Shown here one piece after another: positions 39,902 to 48,509 of a DNA stretch of 64,000 bases. Both the position numbers and the translations under genes were made by a program. The stretch covers positions 1 to 64,000 of the forward strand of contig CAZYEL010000003.1 in NCBI GenBank assembly GCA_964646415.1, written 5' to 3'. The notes under the pieces are model-generated. The model did no database searches and was not told the DNA's origin. It saw only the letters and a list, made by a program, of their open reading frames with translations. The first letter of the stretch is position 1; each line of letters starts with the position of its first letter. The stretch comes from VGJV01 sp964646415 (GTDB lineage: Bacteria > Patescibacteriota > Minisyncoccia > UBA6257 > 2-01-FULL-56-20).

Positions 39902-40828
39902 TCACACCCCGCACCCGCCGGTTGGCTGACTTTCCTCGCGCGGGATGCGGCTCGCAATACTCCGGAAGCCGGAAATGCTTGAGTAATCCACGCCCAGAAT
40001 CTCCTTCGGGTTTGCATTTGCGGGAGCTCCACCCCGCGACGTGAGGTACTTCGCAATCGTCGCGTACTCGTTCGGAAACCAAAATGCGTTCACCGCGAGC
40101 GCCGCGCGGTACATTTCCTCCTCTGTAGCGCCTCCCGACGCGAGGAATTCCAAAAGTCCCAGCATCGCCATGCCGTGGTTGCAGTCGGGAAAGTATGTGG
40201 AGTTGTCACAGCACGGACGATAGACATTTTTTGCCACCCCCTCCACGCGCGCTTGCTGTTCTTCGGTGAGCGTGAAAAATGCATGTTTGCTGTAATGTTG
40301 CATTGCATCTCCCTTTGCAAGCGTCCATCCGCCAGTCGAGGCGAACCGTCCCGCGCCGCCATACCGCGGGTCCATCATCGGTCCTTCCTCCAAAATCCGG
40401 TTTTTGTTGCCTAGCCCCAGCGCCCAGAAAATGTTCAAAAGAACGCCTGCACTGTTTCGGTCAATCGTCAGGTTCCCGTTATCCAGCCCGGTGAGCAACT
40501 TCCGCTCCCGCTCCGGCATGCCTCCCCGCGCGGCGTAAATTGCATCGAACGCTTCCCGGTCAATCACGCCCGCGCCCACAAGTTTTGCGCCGAGGTCGCC
40601 CCACGCAATAGGCAATTTCACCTCTTGCGGAGCAAGGGCACCGCCCTCATGACCCGCGGCCGAATTAAGAACGGCGGCACTGCTCTTCGCGCCCGGGGAT
40701 GCCGGCGTCGCCTTCATGCCCGTCGTGTATATCCACGCCCCGCCGAGGATAACCGCTGCCGCGACGATGCTCGCCGGAAGAAACGAGCTGCCCGCTCCTT
40801 TTTTATTATCCACTGTGTCTTGTTCCAT
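39902..40828 (-). CDS. Membrane-anchored protein, unknown, with Cys-Cys-Asp motif
   Basis: 308 residues. N-terminal anchor helix (about 15-33), an Ala/Gly/Ser-rich linker and a soluble domain of about 230 residues with VYRPCCDNSTYFPDCNHGMAM and later FWFPNEYATIAKY. The CCDN ... DCNHGMAM cluster looks like a metal or disulfide site. Occurs with other envelope redox proteins here. Family not recognised. Confidence 0.6.
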   Translation of the reverse strand: MEQDTVDNKKGAGSSFLPASIVAAAVILGGAWIYTTGMKATPASPGAKSSAAVLNSAAGHEGGALAPQEVKLPIAWGDLGAKLVGAGVIDREAFDAIYAARGGMPERERKLLTGLDNGNLTIDRNSAGVLLNIFWALGLGNKNRILEEGPMMDPRYGGAGRFASTGGWTLAKGDAMQHYSKHAFFTLTEEQQARVEGVAKNVYRPCCDNSTYFPDCNHGMAMLGLLEFLASGGATEEEMYRAALAVNAFWFPNEYATIAKYLTSRGGAPANANPKEILGVDYSSISGFRSIASRIPREESQPTGGCGV

Positions 40829-40848
40829 TGTTTTCGAAAAGTATGTTG

Positions 40849-41079
40849 CTACGACTCTAAATCCCTCTTCTTCTCCTCGAACTCTTTCCGCTCAATTTCC
40901 CCTTTCGCGTAGCGCTCTTTGAGGATTTCAAGCGCGGACGCATTCCGCTCCCCGCGCGTGCCGCGCGCCTCGCGCACGAGCCACACGACGAAGAGGATAA
41001 TCGCCGCCCAAACGACCACCATCATGAGCGGCCCGAACATGCCCCATCCCCACATATGATCCCCATAGTAATTCCACAT
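40849..41079 (-). CDS. SHOCT-domain small membrane protein
   Basis: 76 residues: Trp/Met-rich N-terminus (MWNYYGDHMWGWGMFGP), one membrane helix, and a C-terminal SHOCT motif ALEILKERYAKGEIERKEFE. Common next to metal-resistance and CPR envelope genes; role unknown. Confidence 0.85.
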   Translation of the reverse strand: MWNYYGDHMWGWGMFGPLMMVVVWAAIILFVVWLVREARGTRGERNASALEILKERYAKGEIERKEFEEKKRDLES

Positions 41080-41091
41080 AGTAATGATTGA

Positions 41092-41463
41092 TTATTGTAC
41101 CGGACTCGCGAGTTTGCACCCGCTTGCCTCGGAGAGCTTCCGCAATCCCTGCTCGCCCACAAGCCGTTCCCCGCTTCCCGTAATCCATGTGGGATATCCT
41201 TCTATTTTTTCCGCCGCGCACCGCACACGCTCCACCGGACACTCCACGTACGGGACAAGCCGGAACGAATCCCCGAAAGTGCGCTTCTCATTTTGGCAAT
41301 GCGAGCACCAGTTTGCACCATACATCGTAAATTTTTTCTCCGCAAGGCACTGCGCGAATGCGTCGTACGTCCCGCTCGCCGGAGCGGGATTCCAAAGCAA
41401 CCATCCTATTCCCGCCGCCACCACCACCACGAACCCAAGCCCCATAAGCGTTTGCTTTTGCAT
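41092..41463 (-). CDS. Membrane-anchored thioredoxin-like protein
   Basis: 123 residues. N-terminal helix (about 5-24), then a short thioredoxin-like domain with FTMYGANWCSHCQNEKRTFG (active-site CSHC) and EGYPTWITGSGERLVG (cis-Pro loop GYPTW). The same domain type is found in VKOR-fused or stand-alone CPR oxidoreductases. With CcdA at 41972 it could form an envelope thiol relay. Confidence 0.85.
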   Translation of the reverse strand: MQKQTLMGLGFVVVVAAGIGWLLWNPAPASGTYDAFAQCLAEKKFTMYGANWCSHCQNEKRTFGDSFRLVPYVECPVERVRCAAEKIEGYPTWITGSGERLVGEQGLRKLSEASGCKLASPVQ

Positions 41464-41469
41464 ATAGAG

Positions 41470-41967
41470 TTACTCGTCGCAGCAATCGACCAATTTATTC
41501 ACGATATCGCCGAAGGTCCAAGGTTTCTCGGCCTTTGCCGCCTCTTTGAAACCCGACGGGTCGATAAGTTTCAGCCGCAGCGCCCAAAACATCGAGTATG
41601 TTTTGTATGCGCGGTCGAACATCTCTTTGGCCTCCGCCTTTTTGCCGTCGCCATTCAGCTTCGTACCCACCTCCATAAGACGCATCGTCGTGGCAAGGAG
41701 GTGCTTCGTAATGCACCACGTCTCCCCCTCGTGGCGCGAAACCATTTTCCCCAAAAGCTCCTTCCGCATCTCGCGCACTTCTCCGAGCAGCGCAAGGTAC
41801 TCGGGTTTCTGGGTCTTCGCGTTCGTGAAAAACATATGCTCCTCCAAACTGATAAGATTCATCACCGCAACGCTCAAATCCTCTTCGGTCGAGAGGTCCA
41901 CCGTGCCGGAGCGCTTAAGCCCTTCCACCTTTTTTACCACTTCCGCAAACCGTTCTTCTTGTGTCAT
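41470..41967 (-). CDS. Helical soluble protein, unknown function
   Basis: 165 residues, predicted all-helical: EEDLSVAVMNLISLEEHMFF, then REMRKELLGKMV and ITKHLLATTMRLMEVG, ending DIVNKLVDCCDE. The vicinal CC at the end may bind metal or be oxidised. No membrane segment. Lies six bases from the thioredoxin-like gene and four from CcdA, so it is part of that operon. Confidence 0.65.
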   Translation of the reverse strand: MTQEERFAEVVKKVEGLKRSGTVDLSTEEDLSVAVMNLISLEEHMFFTNAKTQKPEYLALLGEVREMRKELLGKMVSRHEGETWCITKHLLATTMRLMEVGTKLNGDGKKAEAKEMFDRAYKTYSMFWALRLKLIDPSGFKEAAKAEKPWTFGDIVNKLVDCCDE

Positions 41968-41971
41968 GTCA

Positions 41972-42754
41972 CTAAAGAAGGAAAATTGACAACCCGAGGA
42001 GAACCGCCCCGATTCCTCCCCACAACCTCATATTACCCGTTTCGCGTTTTTTCCACTCCTGGAGGCGCCCCAGCACGCCCGCATCGCTCCCCAGCACAAG
42101 AATCAGGATAAGGGGAAGGATGAAGATGAAGTTGTAGAGCGCAAGGTATCCCATGCCGCTCGCATACGTCCGCGCATCGTGCAGAAGTCCCAGGATAAGG
42201 AGATACGGACCCCCCGTGCACGGGAATTCGCATACTCCCACAAGCCCCCCCAGGAGAAACGCCGCGGGAAGCGAGGAACGCTCCATAAGCGCGGCAATCG
42301 GCTTATGCGAGATGCCGGGAATTTTGAGTTTTATCGGGAACGACGGGAAGAAGTGATTCACCAAGCTCAAGAGTCCCGCCGCAACCATGAGGGAAGCCGC
42401 CGCTTTCGCCATAAAGTGCGGCGTGTTGAAAAGGTGAAGCGCCTGCAAGAGCCCCACGCCGATCAAGAAGTACGCCGCAAAAACCCCGAGGATATAGAAC
42501 CCGCCGATCCAGAGAATCCGCGCGCGTTCTTTTTGCAGGCTCACCAAGAATGCGATCGTGAGAATCAAAACCGAGAATGCACACGGGTTGATGCTGTCTA
42601 AGACCGCCGCGACGAGGACGAGCGGCAAGAGCCATTTCCCTCCCTGTGACACGCTCCAGAGCGCATCCGCCCCGAAGTTCCCCGCCTTGAGCACAAAGGC
42701 GCCGCCGATGAGCACTACCGCAATTCCCAGCACAATCCAAAAACGTTTCGTCAT
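41972..42754 (-). CDS. CcdA/DsbD-type thiol transporter membrane protein
   Basis: 260 residues, six or more membrane helices. The two redox cysteines stand in NPCAFSVLILTIAFL and CEFPCTGGPYLLILG, the signature positions of CcdA. It passes electrons from cytoplasmic thioredoxin to the cell surface. Expected partners here are the thioredoxin-like protein at 41092 and perhaps the DUF1573 protein upstream. Confidence 0.88.
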   Translation of the reverse strand: MTKRFWIVLGIAVVLIGGAFVLKAGNFGADALWSVSQGGKWLLPLVLVAAVLDSINPCAFSVLILTIAFLVSLQKERARILWIGGFYILGVFAAYFLIGVGLLQALHLFNTPHFMAKAAASLMVAAGLLSLVNHFFPSFPIKLKIPGISHKPIAALMERSSLPAAFLLGGLVGVCEFPCTGGPYLLILGLLHDARTYASGMGYLALYNFIFILPLILILVLGSDAGVLGRLQEWKKRETGNMRLWGGIGAVLLGLSIFLL

Positions 42755-42761
42755 GAGATTC

Positions 42762-43268
42762 TTACGGCGTTACGTCCGCAGAAAACGCGAATTCGACCGG
42801 AGTACCATCGTCGGTTTCGAGATATACGACCCGCTCGATCTTCCCGATGCCTGCGGGCCCGTGCGCCGCAGGGTCAAACACCGCCTCCACCGTCGCCTCT
42901 TCACCCGGAGCTACCGCCGCATCAATCCCCGGAATAAACCCGTGCCCAGGCATGCCGTACGGACCCACTTTTTTCTCTGCGGTCGTAAGCCGCGCCACGG
43001 TACACATACACGACGTGTAAAGCTTCGTCACCTTTACCGGAGCGGTGCCCGTGTTGCGCACCTTAAACTCGTGCGACACCTTCCCCGCGCGCATCGAAAC
43101 GCTCCCGAACGAGAACTGCGCCTCATCCGCGCGGAGCGCGGAGGCGCCCGTCTTCACAATGCTCGCCGTCTGGTTTTCCTTCGGTTGCGCCCCTCCCCAC
43201 ACGAACAATGCCCCCACCACTACTACCACAAACGCAATGCCAACCAGTATATTTTTTGAGTTTTCCAT
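42762..43268 (-). CDS. DUF1573 membrane-anchored protein
   Basis: About 168 residues from MENSKNILVGIAF. One anchor helix and a DUF1573 beta-sandwich: FSFGSVSMRAGKVSHEFKV, RNTGTAPVKVTKLYTSCMCT, and a C-terminal EFAFSADVTP. The paired cysteines in SCMCT are characteristic. Seven bases upstream of CcdA. Confidence 0.85.
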   Translation of the reverse strand: MENSKNILVGIAFVVVVVGALFVWGGAQPKENQTASIVKTGASALRADEAQFSFGSVSMRAGKVSHEFKVRNTGTAPVKVTKLYTSCMCTVARLTTAEKKVGPYGMPGHGFIPGIDAAVAPGEEATVEAVFDPAAHGPAGIGKIERVVYLETDDGTPVEFAFSADVTP

Positions 43269-43354
43269 TTTGTAAGCGCACACCAAAAATCGCTTCCCCA
43301 ACAAGCTCCGTACGCGCCAAATCGCGACCACGATTCGGCTGTGTACAAAAACCC

Positions 43355-43756
43355 TTAGGAAAGCGAAAAAACGCGCCGCTCACGAAGCGTGAGCCAGCGA
43401 TAGAAACGCGGTGCGCGTTGCCGGAGCGGATGCATCCCATGGAGCGCCGCCGCGAACCGCGCCACGGGAGGCGGCGCGACGAGCTCCGGAAGCACCGCGC
43501 CGAATGCCATAACAATAAGAAGCAAAAGCCCTGCCCACGTTATGATATTTGCCGCAGAAAAGCTTTTGAGCAAATTTAGATGGAATGCCGCGACTACCGC
43601 CGTTCCCGCAATCCCGGGACACGCGTTCCCGCCTGCGGCAGTCCGTGCAAGACAATTGATTTCTCCCATGCTGTGAGACATCGCGAACGCCCCAAACACC
43701 GCCATACCGGCGAATGCGCACACGATGAGAATACCGAGGAACGTTTTCGTATTCAT
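43355..43756 (-). CDS. Small membrane protein, unknown function
   Basis: 133 residues with about three membrane helices and two cysteines in the extracytoplasmic part (INCLART ... NACPGIAG). The Arg-rich C-terminus follows the last helix. It may be the first gene of the redox block, 86 bases before the DUF1573 start. Confidence 0.6.
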   Translation of the reverse strand: MNTKTFLGILIVCAFAGMAVFGAFAMSHSMGEINCLARTAAGGNACPGIAGTAVVAAFHLNLLKSFSAANIITWAGLLLLIVMAFGAVLPELVAPPPVARFAAALHGMHPLRQRAPRFYRWLTLRERRVFSLS

Positions 43757-43827
43757 ATATATTCCAGTATACTCCCCAACCCTGTTTCTTACAACTTGCC
43801 TGCCGATAAAACCCGTCGCGGTAAATT

Positions 43828-43878
43828 GTGCACAATCTGTGGACTCCCGCCCCTCAAACCCTTATGCCGCAAGGGTTT
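43828..43878. repeat. 51-bp direct repeat, left copy
   Basis: Starts GTGCACAATCTG and ends in a hairpin AACCCTT / AAGGGTT. A copy with only a few differences lies at 45087-45137. The pair bounds two unknown genes and a toxin-antitoxin pair. Confidence 0.75.
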
Positions 43879-44011
43879 TTCTTGACGCGTAAGAGCAAAG
43901 GACATACGCTGACTTCCTATTATGGAACGCAACGCTTCCTGAATGCCGCGCAAGAAGTGCGCTTCCCGCCATACCCGTAACTCCTTCTCATCAAGAAGCG
44001 TTTCATTAACG

Positions 44012-44212
44012 ATGACTGACGCAAAATTTATCGCGCTTAATAACGCACACCTCAAGCTCATAAAGCGTTTTATCCTCAAAAATTACGGCCGCCGGTGCGG
44101 CCACATCGGCAAGGATAAAATTTCCTTGGACTGCGCGGTCTGCAAATCCTGGCTCTTTTATGAATTCTTCGTGTGGTTTGTTGAAAATCAGGAAGATAAC
44201 CTGAAACGATAA
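44012..44212 (+). CDS. Small basic protein, unknown
   Basis: 66 residues from MTDAKFIALNNAHLKL. It has CGHIG and CAVCKSW, a possible CxxC half-site, and an aromatic C-terminal part (WLFYEFFVWFVE). It ends directly at the ATG of 44213-44524 (TAAATG), so the two are translationally coupled. Family not recognised. Confidence 0.5.
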   Translation: MTDAKFIALNNAHLKLIKRFILKNYGRRCGHIGKDKISLDCAVCKSWLFYEFFVWFVENQEDNLKR

Positions 44213-44524
44213 ATGACGAGGGTAAAAAGGCCGCAACTCAAGAGCGGGTGGTGCTTCGCGATAGTCAATAACCGACTCGCTGAAATTTCGTTTGAGAAAC
44301 GATACGGAATTTGGGGGCACTGCTACGTGAAACGAGAGGAATATAAAACGAGGCAAGAACAAAAATGGATAAGAGAGGATACGGAAAAGTGCCGGTTCAC
44401 GTATAGGAAGGGGTACTACTTTGATAGAATTCGCGGCACGAAACAGAAAGTGCCGCCGAGACGTAAAATATCCCCCCCGCTCGATAAAAAGAAAACGATA
44501 CTTCTCAAAGACATGATTCAGTAG
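44213..44524 (+). CDS. Basic protein, unknown
   Basis: 103 residues, very rich in Lys and Arg, with a central YGIWGHCYVKREEYKTRQEQ and KCRFTYRKGYYFDRIRG. It could be nucleic-acid binding. Coupled to the preceding small gene and convergent with the toxin gene at 44518. No family recognised; the pair is confined to the repeat-bounded accessory segment. Confidence 0.5.
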   Translation: MTRVKRPQLKSGWCFAIVNNRLAEISFEKRYGIWGHCYVKREEYKTRQEQKWIREDTEKCRFTYRKGYYFDRIRGTKQKVPPRRKISPPLDKKKTILLKDMIQ

Positions 44525-44787
44525 GTATGCGAACCGCGCCGTTTAACCTGCGCCACGAGGACTTTTCGGCTCTGCTGATACACTCGATAAAATATCCTGT
44601 ATGCACCAATTCTCCGGCGCCAACGGTTTTCTTCCCCTTTCAACTTCTCTATATCGCCTGCGTAGGGATTGTCCGCAAGCGAGCGAACCGCCTCAAAGAC
44701 CCTTCGCTTATCATCCGGTGACCAGCGCTTGGTTGTCCGATACACGTCCGGCTCAATTTCTAACTCCCAGCTTTCGCCTGAATGCAT
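44518..44787 (-). CDS. RelE/ParE-type toxin
   Basis: About 89 residues from MHSGESWELEIEPDVYR; a longer frame from 44835 is possible. WSPDDKRRVFEAVRSLADNP, GDIEKLKGEENRWRRRIGAY and RIFYRVYQQSRKVLVAQVKRR follow the RelE fold strand by strand. It overlaps the antitoxin gene by 35 bases. Its orientation (antitoxin first) is standard. Confidence 0.82.
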   Translation of the reverse strand: MHSGESWELEIEPDVYRTTKRWSPDDKRRVFEAVRSLADNPYAGDIEKLKGEENRWRRRIGAYRIFYRVYQQSRKVLVAQVKRRGSHTY

Positions 44788-44986
44788 CAAGGGAAAGAGT
44801 TTTTCCTGCCGCGAAGTTTTTTTCCGCTTTTTCAAACGTGCGCCGCTGCGCCGCGGTCATGGAAACCGTTTTGTATTTGCGCGGCGGCGCAAAACGGGCG
44901 CGTTCTTGCAACGCCTCGTATTCCTCCTTAGGCACAAGGAGAAGGTCTTTCCCCGCAAGATGCTTTGGAATTGTGATAGTTGCCAT
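44753..44986 (-). CDS. Antitoxin partner of RelE-type toxin
   Basis: 77 residues. Opens MATITIPKHLAGKDLLLVPK EEYEALQ, the beta-strand and helix of AbrB/Phd-like small antitoxins, and continues with a basic helical toxin-binding tail (TFEKAEKNFAAGKTLSLDAF). Immediately precedes and overlaps the toxin gene. Confidence 0.75.
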   Translation of the reverse strand: MATITIPKHLAGKDLLLVPKEEYEALQERARFAPPRKYKTVSMTAAQRRTFEKAEKNFAAGKTLSLDAFRRKLGVRN

Positions 44987-45086
44987 ACGCGCATCCTACC
45001 ACGAGAGCACCCGAGGTATCAATCGCCCCCTAAGTTCTAATGGCTAAATTCTAATGGCTCTAGCGTGCCTCTGCCTCTAACGGGAT

Positions 45087-45137
45087 GTGCGCAATCTGGG
45101 GACTCCCGCCCCTCAAACCCTTATGCCGCAAGGGTTT
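45087..45137. repeat. 51-bp direct repeat, right copy
   Basis: Copy of 43828-43878 in the same orientation, again ending in the AACCCTT / AAGGGTT hairpin. The rest of 44987-45210 shows nothing else I can identify. Confidence 0.75.
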
Positions 45138-45210
45138 CCGCTGGCCCTATTGCGGTATTTCCGTATATGTCGCATAATATCGCGGGCTGAAAACGGGGCA
45201 CCCAGACCCC

Positions 45211-46050
45211 TCAATCCGGACACCCCTCATTGGGGCGTTGTTGTTTTCGGGCACGATGCCGCGCGAGCATCTCGGAGGGGGTGCGATAGCGCAGGACGTT
45301 CATCGGCCTGCGGTTGAGCTTCGCTTCAAGCGCACGGAAAGCAGAGGGTGGGTAGCGAGAAAGGTCGCTTCCCTTGGGGATATCCCGCCGTATGACTTTG
45401 TTCACGTTTTCAATACTCCCTTTCTCCCACGCATGATAGGGGTGACAGAAGAAGATGCGAACATGGAGGAGGGCGGCAAGCCGCGCATGGTGCCGGAAGA
45501 GAATATCGTTGTCCGTGGTGAGCGTGCGGAGTTCGGGGAATCTTCCCTTGATGCGCAGGAATGCTGTTTCCATGCGGGGAATGGTGGCGGGAAGGATGCG
45601 TTCCAGAAAGGACGCTCGCGTCTTCCGGTCCACCACCACAAGAAGCATGCCCTTGCCGTTTTTCCCTGATGCGATGAAATCGGCTTCCGCATCGCCCACC
45701 TGTCTGCGGGTATTGATATACAAAGGTCTCTTGTCGATGAAGGTGCGGGAGGAGACGCGGGGAAGATGGGGAAGGTGGCGAAGCCGTCCTGCCACCGCTT
45801 CAGGAGAGAGGTCATCCATGAGCATCTGCTCCACATACTCGCGGAGAGGAGGGTGGTGCACGATGCGCATCCCCTGATATTTTGCATATTTTCTCCCGAC
45901 ATATGCCTTGTGGTGGGCTTTGCGGGGGTCATAGACACCGTGCGTCCGGTTCCGCACACACTCATCCGCAATAGATGATTTTCCCCGCCTCATGGCGTGG
46001 GCGATGGCACGTCCCGAGTATCCCTTCTCCCGCAGATACCCAATTTCCAC
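45211..46050 (-). CDS. IS30-family transposase
   Basis: 279 residues, a little shorter than typical IS30 transposases. N-terminal helix-turn-helix EKGYSGRAIAHAMRRGKSSI, then the DDE core: first Asp in GDAEADFI, second Asp in RTLTTDNDILF, Glu in AWEKGSIENVNKVIRR. All three catalytic positions are present and the frame is intact, so it could be active. Confidence 0.92.
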   Translation of the reverse strand: MEIGYLREKGYSGRAIAHAMRRGKSSIADECVRNRTHGVYDPRKAHHKAYVGRKYAKYQGMRIVHHPPLREYVEQMLMDDLSPEAVAGRLRHLPHLPRVSSRTFIDKRPLYINTRRQVGDAEADFIASGKNGKGMLLVVVDRKTRASFLERILPATIPRMETAFLRIKGRFPELRTLTTDNDILFRHHARLAALLHVRIFFCHPYHAWEKGSIENVNKVIRRDIPKGSDLSRYPPSAFRALEAKLNRRPMNVLRYRTPSEMLARHRARKQQRPNEGCPD

Positions 46051-46123
46051 CCGCTCCGCAGCCGAGAGATGGCCCCGATTCTTTTTTTCTCATGCTCTCA
46101 CGATAGCAGAGTGTCCGGATTCA
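45211..46123. mobile_element. IS30-family insertion sequence
   Basis: About 913 bp with terminal inverted repeats TCAATCCGGACAC (45211-45223) and GTGTCCGGATTCA (46111-46123), 12 of 13 bases matching. One transposase gene fills it; its stop codon lies within the left repeat. I see no clear target-site duplication in the immediate flanks. The right end lies inside a coding sequence that it truncates. Confidence 0.85.
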
Positions 46124-46568
46124 AATGGCAAGGTGCAGGTGACGGTGTAGTGCCAGTCGGTGTTGATTCCCGGGGAAGGATAAGGCCCATCCTTGTGGGC
46201 GGTCGTGGGCGGGCTTCCCGGTATCTCTTTCAGCAATGTCCAGTCATTATCGGTTGCCTGCGCACGGTACACTTTATACGAAGTCGCTCCCTCTACCGCC
46301 TTCCATGTGAGCTGGTTATAACGATGGAAGGGTATTGCGGAAATACTGCGGTTTGTCTCGCAGACGGGAGCAATTTTTATATTCGCGGGCTGGTCGGGGG
46401 CGGAAAGGCATTTCCCCGCCGCATCGCGCGTCTCACACCCTCCCGTACCGCGTGCGCTCTGAATCCCCGTGCCTTGCGCGACGCCGCGCGGGGTGTGGGC
46501 GAGAAAAACATCGTTGCAACGCCGATTGCGAGAACGCCCAGCCCCACCCAATAGAGAGAACGTTGCAT
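46124..46568 (-). pseudogene. Exported fibronectin-III-like protein gene, frameshifted and truncated by IS30
   Basis: The start at 46568 gives a good signal peptide (MQRSLYWVGLGVLAIGVATM). Near 46490 the frame must shift to reach the domain that follows (NQLTWKAVEGATSYKVYRA and DWHYTVTCT), a fibronectin III-like beta domain. That frame then runs into the inverted repeat of the IS30 element at 46123 and ends inside it. The domain is cut within its last strands. Confidence 0.7.
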
Positions 46569-46682
46569 TGGTAAAAGTATATCACACCCCGCATAACGAG
46601 GAGTTCGGTCCCGCCACGATTACCCATCCCACACCTATCTTTATTCTTCGACATGGAAATAAGTGTACCAAAATTCAATCAC

Positions 46683-48491
46683 TCATGCGACTTCCGCTTG
46701 ATAGCAAGCTTCGCAATACACGATCTCCGTTCTTTCAGGTGCGAAGCTTGTTTCGAACTCATTCGGGCAAGCCGTGTTTTTATGGAAATGCTCCGAGGTG
46801 TCGCTATACGTTATTTTCCCTTGGCTCTTTGCCCCGCTGCACATGCAACGGCGGTGCCAAAGCTTCAGCGGATTCCTCTTCGCAAGACGGGAATAATGAC
46901 GGCAATTCGGACAAAGGCGCGGAAGGGGCAGCTTCATGCGGCGATAGAATTGGAACTCGGCGGGAATGATACGGAATGCAGTGGTGCATCCCGACGCCTC
47001 CGGGTCGGGACCCTGACCCTCGGCGCGCGCGCCCGAGGCGTCGGGGCTGGCTGTTGCACACTCAAGAATCTGCTCGAGAATAGAATCCCGCACGTCCTCA
47101 ATGCGTGCGGGAACATCGGCGGATTGCATGGTAACTGCATAATTCCGGCGTTCCGGCTCTTTCCACACGAAACCCGCCGCCACAACTTCCTTGTACGTGA
47201 GCGGGAAAAAATCCTGCGCAACAGACTCGTTGTACGCAAGGAGCGAAAGCTCGGCGGGAAAATATTCGCCGTATTTGTACACTCTCCCGTTTTTCCCCGC
47301 GAAAGGCATCGCGTCCATATGCGATTTTATTTTCGGAATAAGGGCTTCGTATTCCTCTTTAGAATATTGCCGGTTCAACACGCAATAATGCCTGTTCCGC
47401 AATCCCACGCACCCGAAAAGGTCGGAACTGCTTGAACAAAGGTCGGCATATTCGACATCGGCACTTTCCCCGCACATGTTCGAGAATTTGCTCCGCGCCA
47501 TTTTCCAAAACCCGAGATACTCGTAACAAAGCTCAAGATACTCGCAATAATTGACATCATGCGCGTCTTTCGCGTCAATCATCCGCACGCAATATGCGCA
47601 CTCTTCCGCGCGCTTCACATCAAAACACTCCCGGGCATTCTTCGATTGCACGATATGGTCACCACTCACGTTCGCACACTGCAGAATAGTGCTGAACCGG
47701 CGGGGTATCCGCTGCTGCAACTCCTCAAAACGCCCCCGTACTTCTTCGAGTGCCGAGCGTCCGCCGGACATAATTCGCTCTTTTTCTTTAAGATATGCCT
47801 CCTTCGTAAACTGCCGATTGAAAATGCGGTAATTCTTGTTCCGCAATCCCACGCATCCGATACAATCCTGGCAATTTTTGCAGTCGAAACAATACAGCAA
47901 ATTGAGGGACGCCGTGCAATCCTCGCAGAAAGAACAATTCGAAAGTTTCTCGCAATCAATGCACTCGTAGCAATACTCGGACTCGCGCGCGAGGTACGTG
48001 TCTACGCAATACTTTGATTCATAGGGCGACCCATACAAACAATTTTCCACTTCAATGGAACCAAAGATAAGATAGCAGTCTTTCGCATCGCCCACATAGT
48101 TCACGTATTCGCTGTTCTTGCAGTTTACCGTACCAAGATTGGGGCGGGGAACTTTGCTCTGAAGCTCGCGGAGCTGCAAAAAGAAAGGCTTGTTCCAGTC
48201 GTAGGCGGTGCCGTACTGTACCGGGTCCCACCCGTCGCCCCACCAGCATTCCTGGCAATGGACCGGAAACGGCTTTTCGGAAGAAAACATCGAAACCATC
48301 GCTTTCTTGCAGAGCCCGCATTCCCGGTGATAAAGATTACGCTCGTTGCGCACCATCAAGCGCCGCTGGTAACGGCATGGGGAGCAAAACGTGGGCGGCG
48401 GAACTTTTATTTTTTCGTAAAACTGAAAATCTTCGGGCGCAACAGTGAACTGCGCTCTACAATTTTGGCAGTTCCTTATCCCCTGTTCCAT
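46683..48491 (-). CDS. Cysteine-rich double zinc-ribbon protein, paralog 6
   Basis: 602 residues, away from the tandem array and on the other strand. Ribbon CQNCRA ... CSPCRYQRR, CGLCKK, CQECWWGDG, a long stepwise Cys middle (ECIDCEKLSNCSFCEDC, CKNCQDCIGCVGLRNKNY), second block LFGCVGLRNRHYCVLNRQY, C-terminal ribbon and CPNCRH, CMCSG ... HFHKNTAC, tail CEACYQAEVA. Around residue 490 the insert ASPDASGARAEG is encoded by a long palindrome (46990-47045) absent from other copies. Follows ftsX by 18 bases, so it may be read with the ftsEX transcript. Confidence 0.85.
   Translation of the reverse strand: MEQGIRNCQNCRAQFTVAPEDFQFYEKIKVPPPTFCSPCRYQRRLMVRNERNLYHRECGLCKKAMVSMFSSEKPFPVHCQECWWGDGWDPVQYGTAYDWNKPFFLQLRELQSKVPRPNLGTVNCKNSEYVNYVGDAKDCYLIFGSIEVENCLYGSPYESKYCVDTYLARESEYCYECIDCEKLSNCSFCEDCTASLNLLYCFDCKNCQDCIGCVGLRNKNYRIFNRQFTKEAYLKEKERIMSGGRSALEEVRGRFEELQQRIPRRFSTILQCANVSGDHIVQSKNARECFDVKRAEECAYCVRMIDAKDAHDVNYCEYLELCYEYLGFWKMARSKFSNMCGESADVEYADLCSSSSDLFGCVGLRNRHYCVLNRQYSKEEYEALIPKIKSHMDAMPFAGKNGRVYKYGEYFPAELSLLAYNESVAQDFFPLTYKEVVAAGFVWKEPERRNYAVTMQSADVPARIEDVRDSILEQILECATASPDASGARAEGQGPDPEASGCTTAFRIIPAEFQFYRRMKLPLPRLCPNCRHYSRLAKRNPLKLWHRRCMCSGAKSQGKITYSDTSEHFHKNTACPNEFETSFAPERTEIVYCEACYQAEVA
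46990..47045. repeat. Palindromic element inside zinc-ribbon paralog 6
   Basis: Perfect 11-bp arms (CCCGACGCCTC and GAGGCGTCGGG) around 34 GC-rich bases with further self-complementarity. Read in frame as an Ala/Ser/Gly/Asp-rich insert that the sibling proteins lack. Confidence 0.65.
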
Positions 48492-48509
48492 GCCGCGTGC
48501 CGCAAGCGA

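Noticed and set aside
43828..45137. The 51-bp repeats as integron attC sites or a CRISPR array
   Set aside because: Only two copies, no spacer pattern, no paired attC core sites and no integrase in the window.
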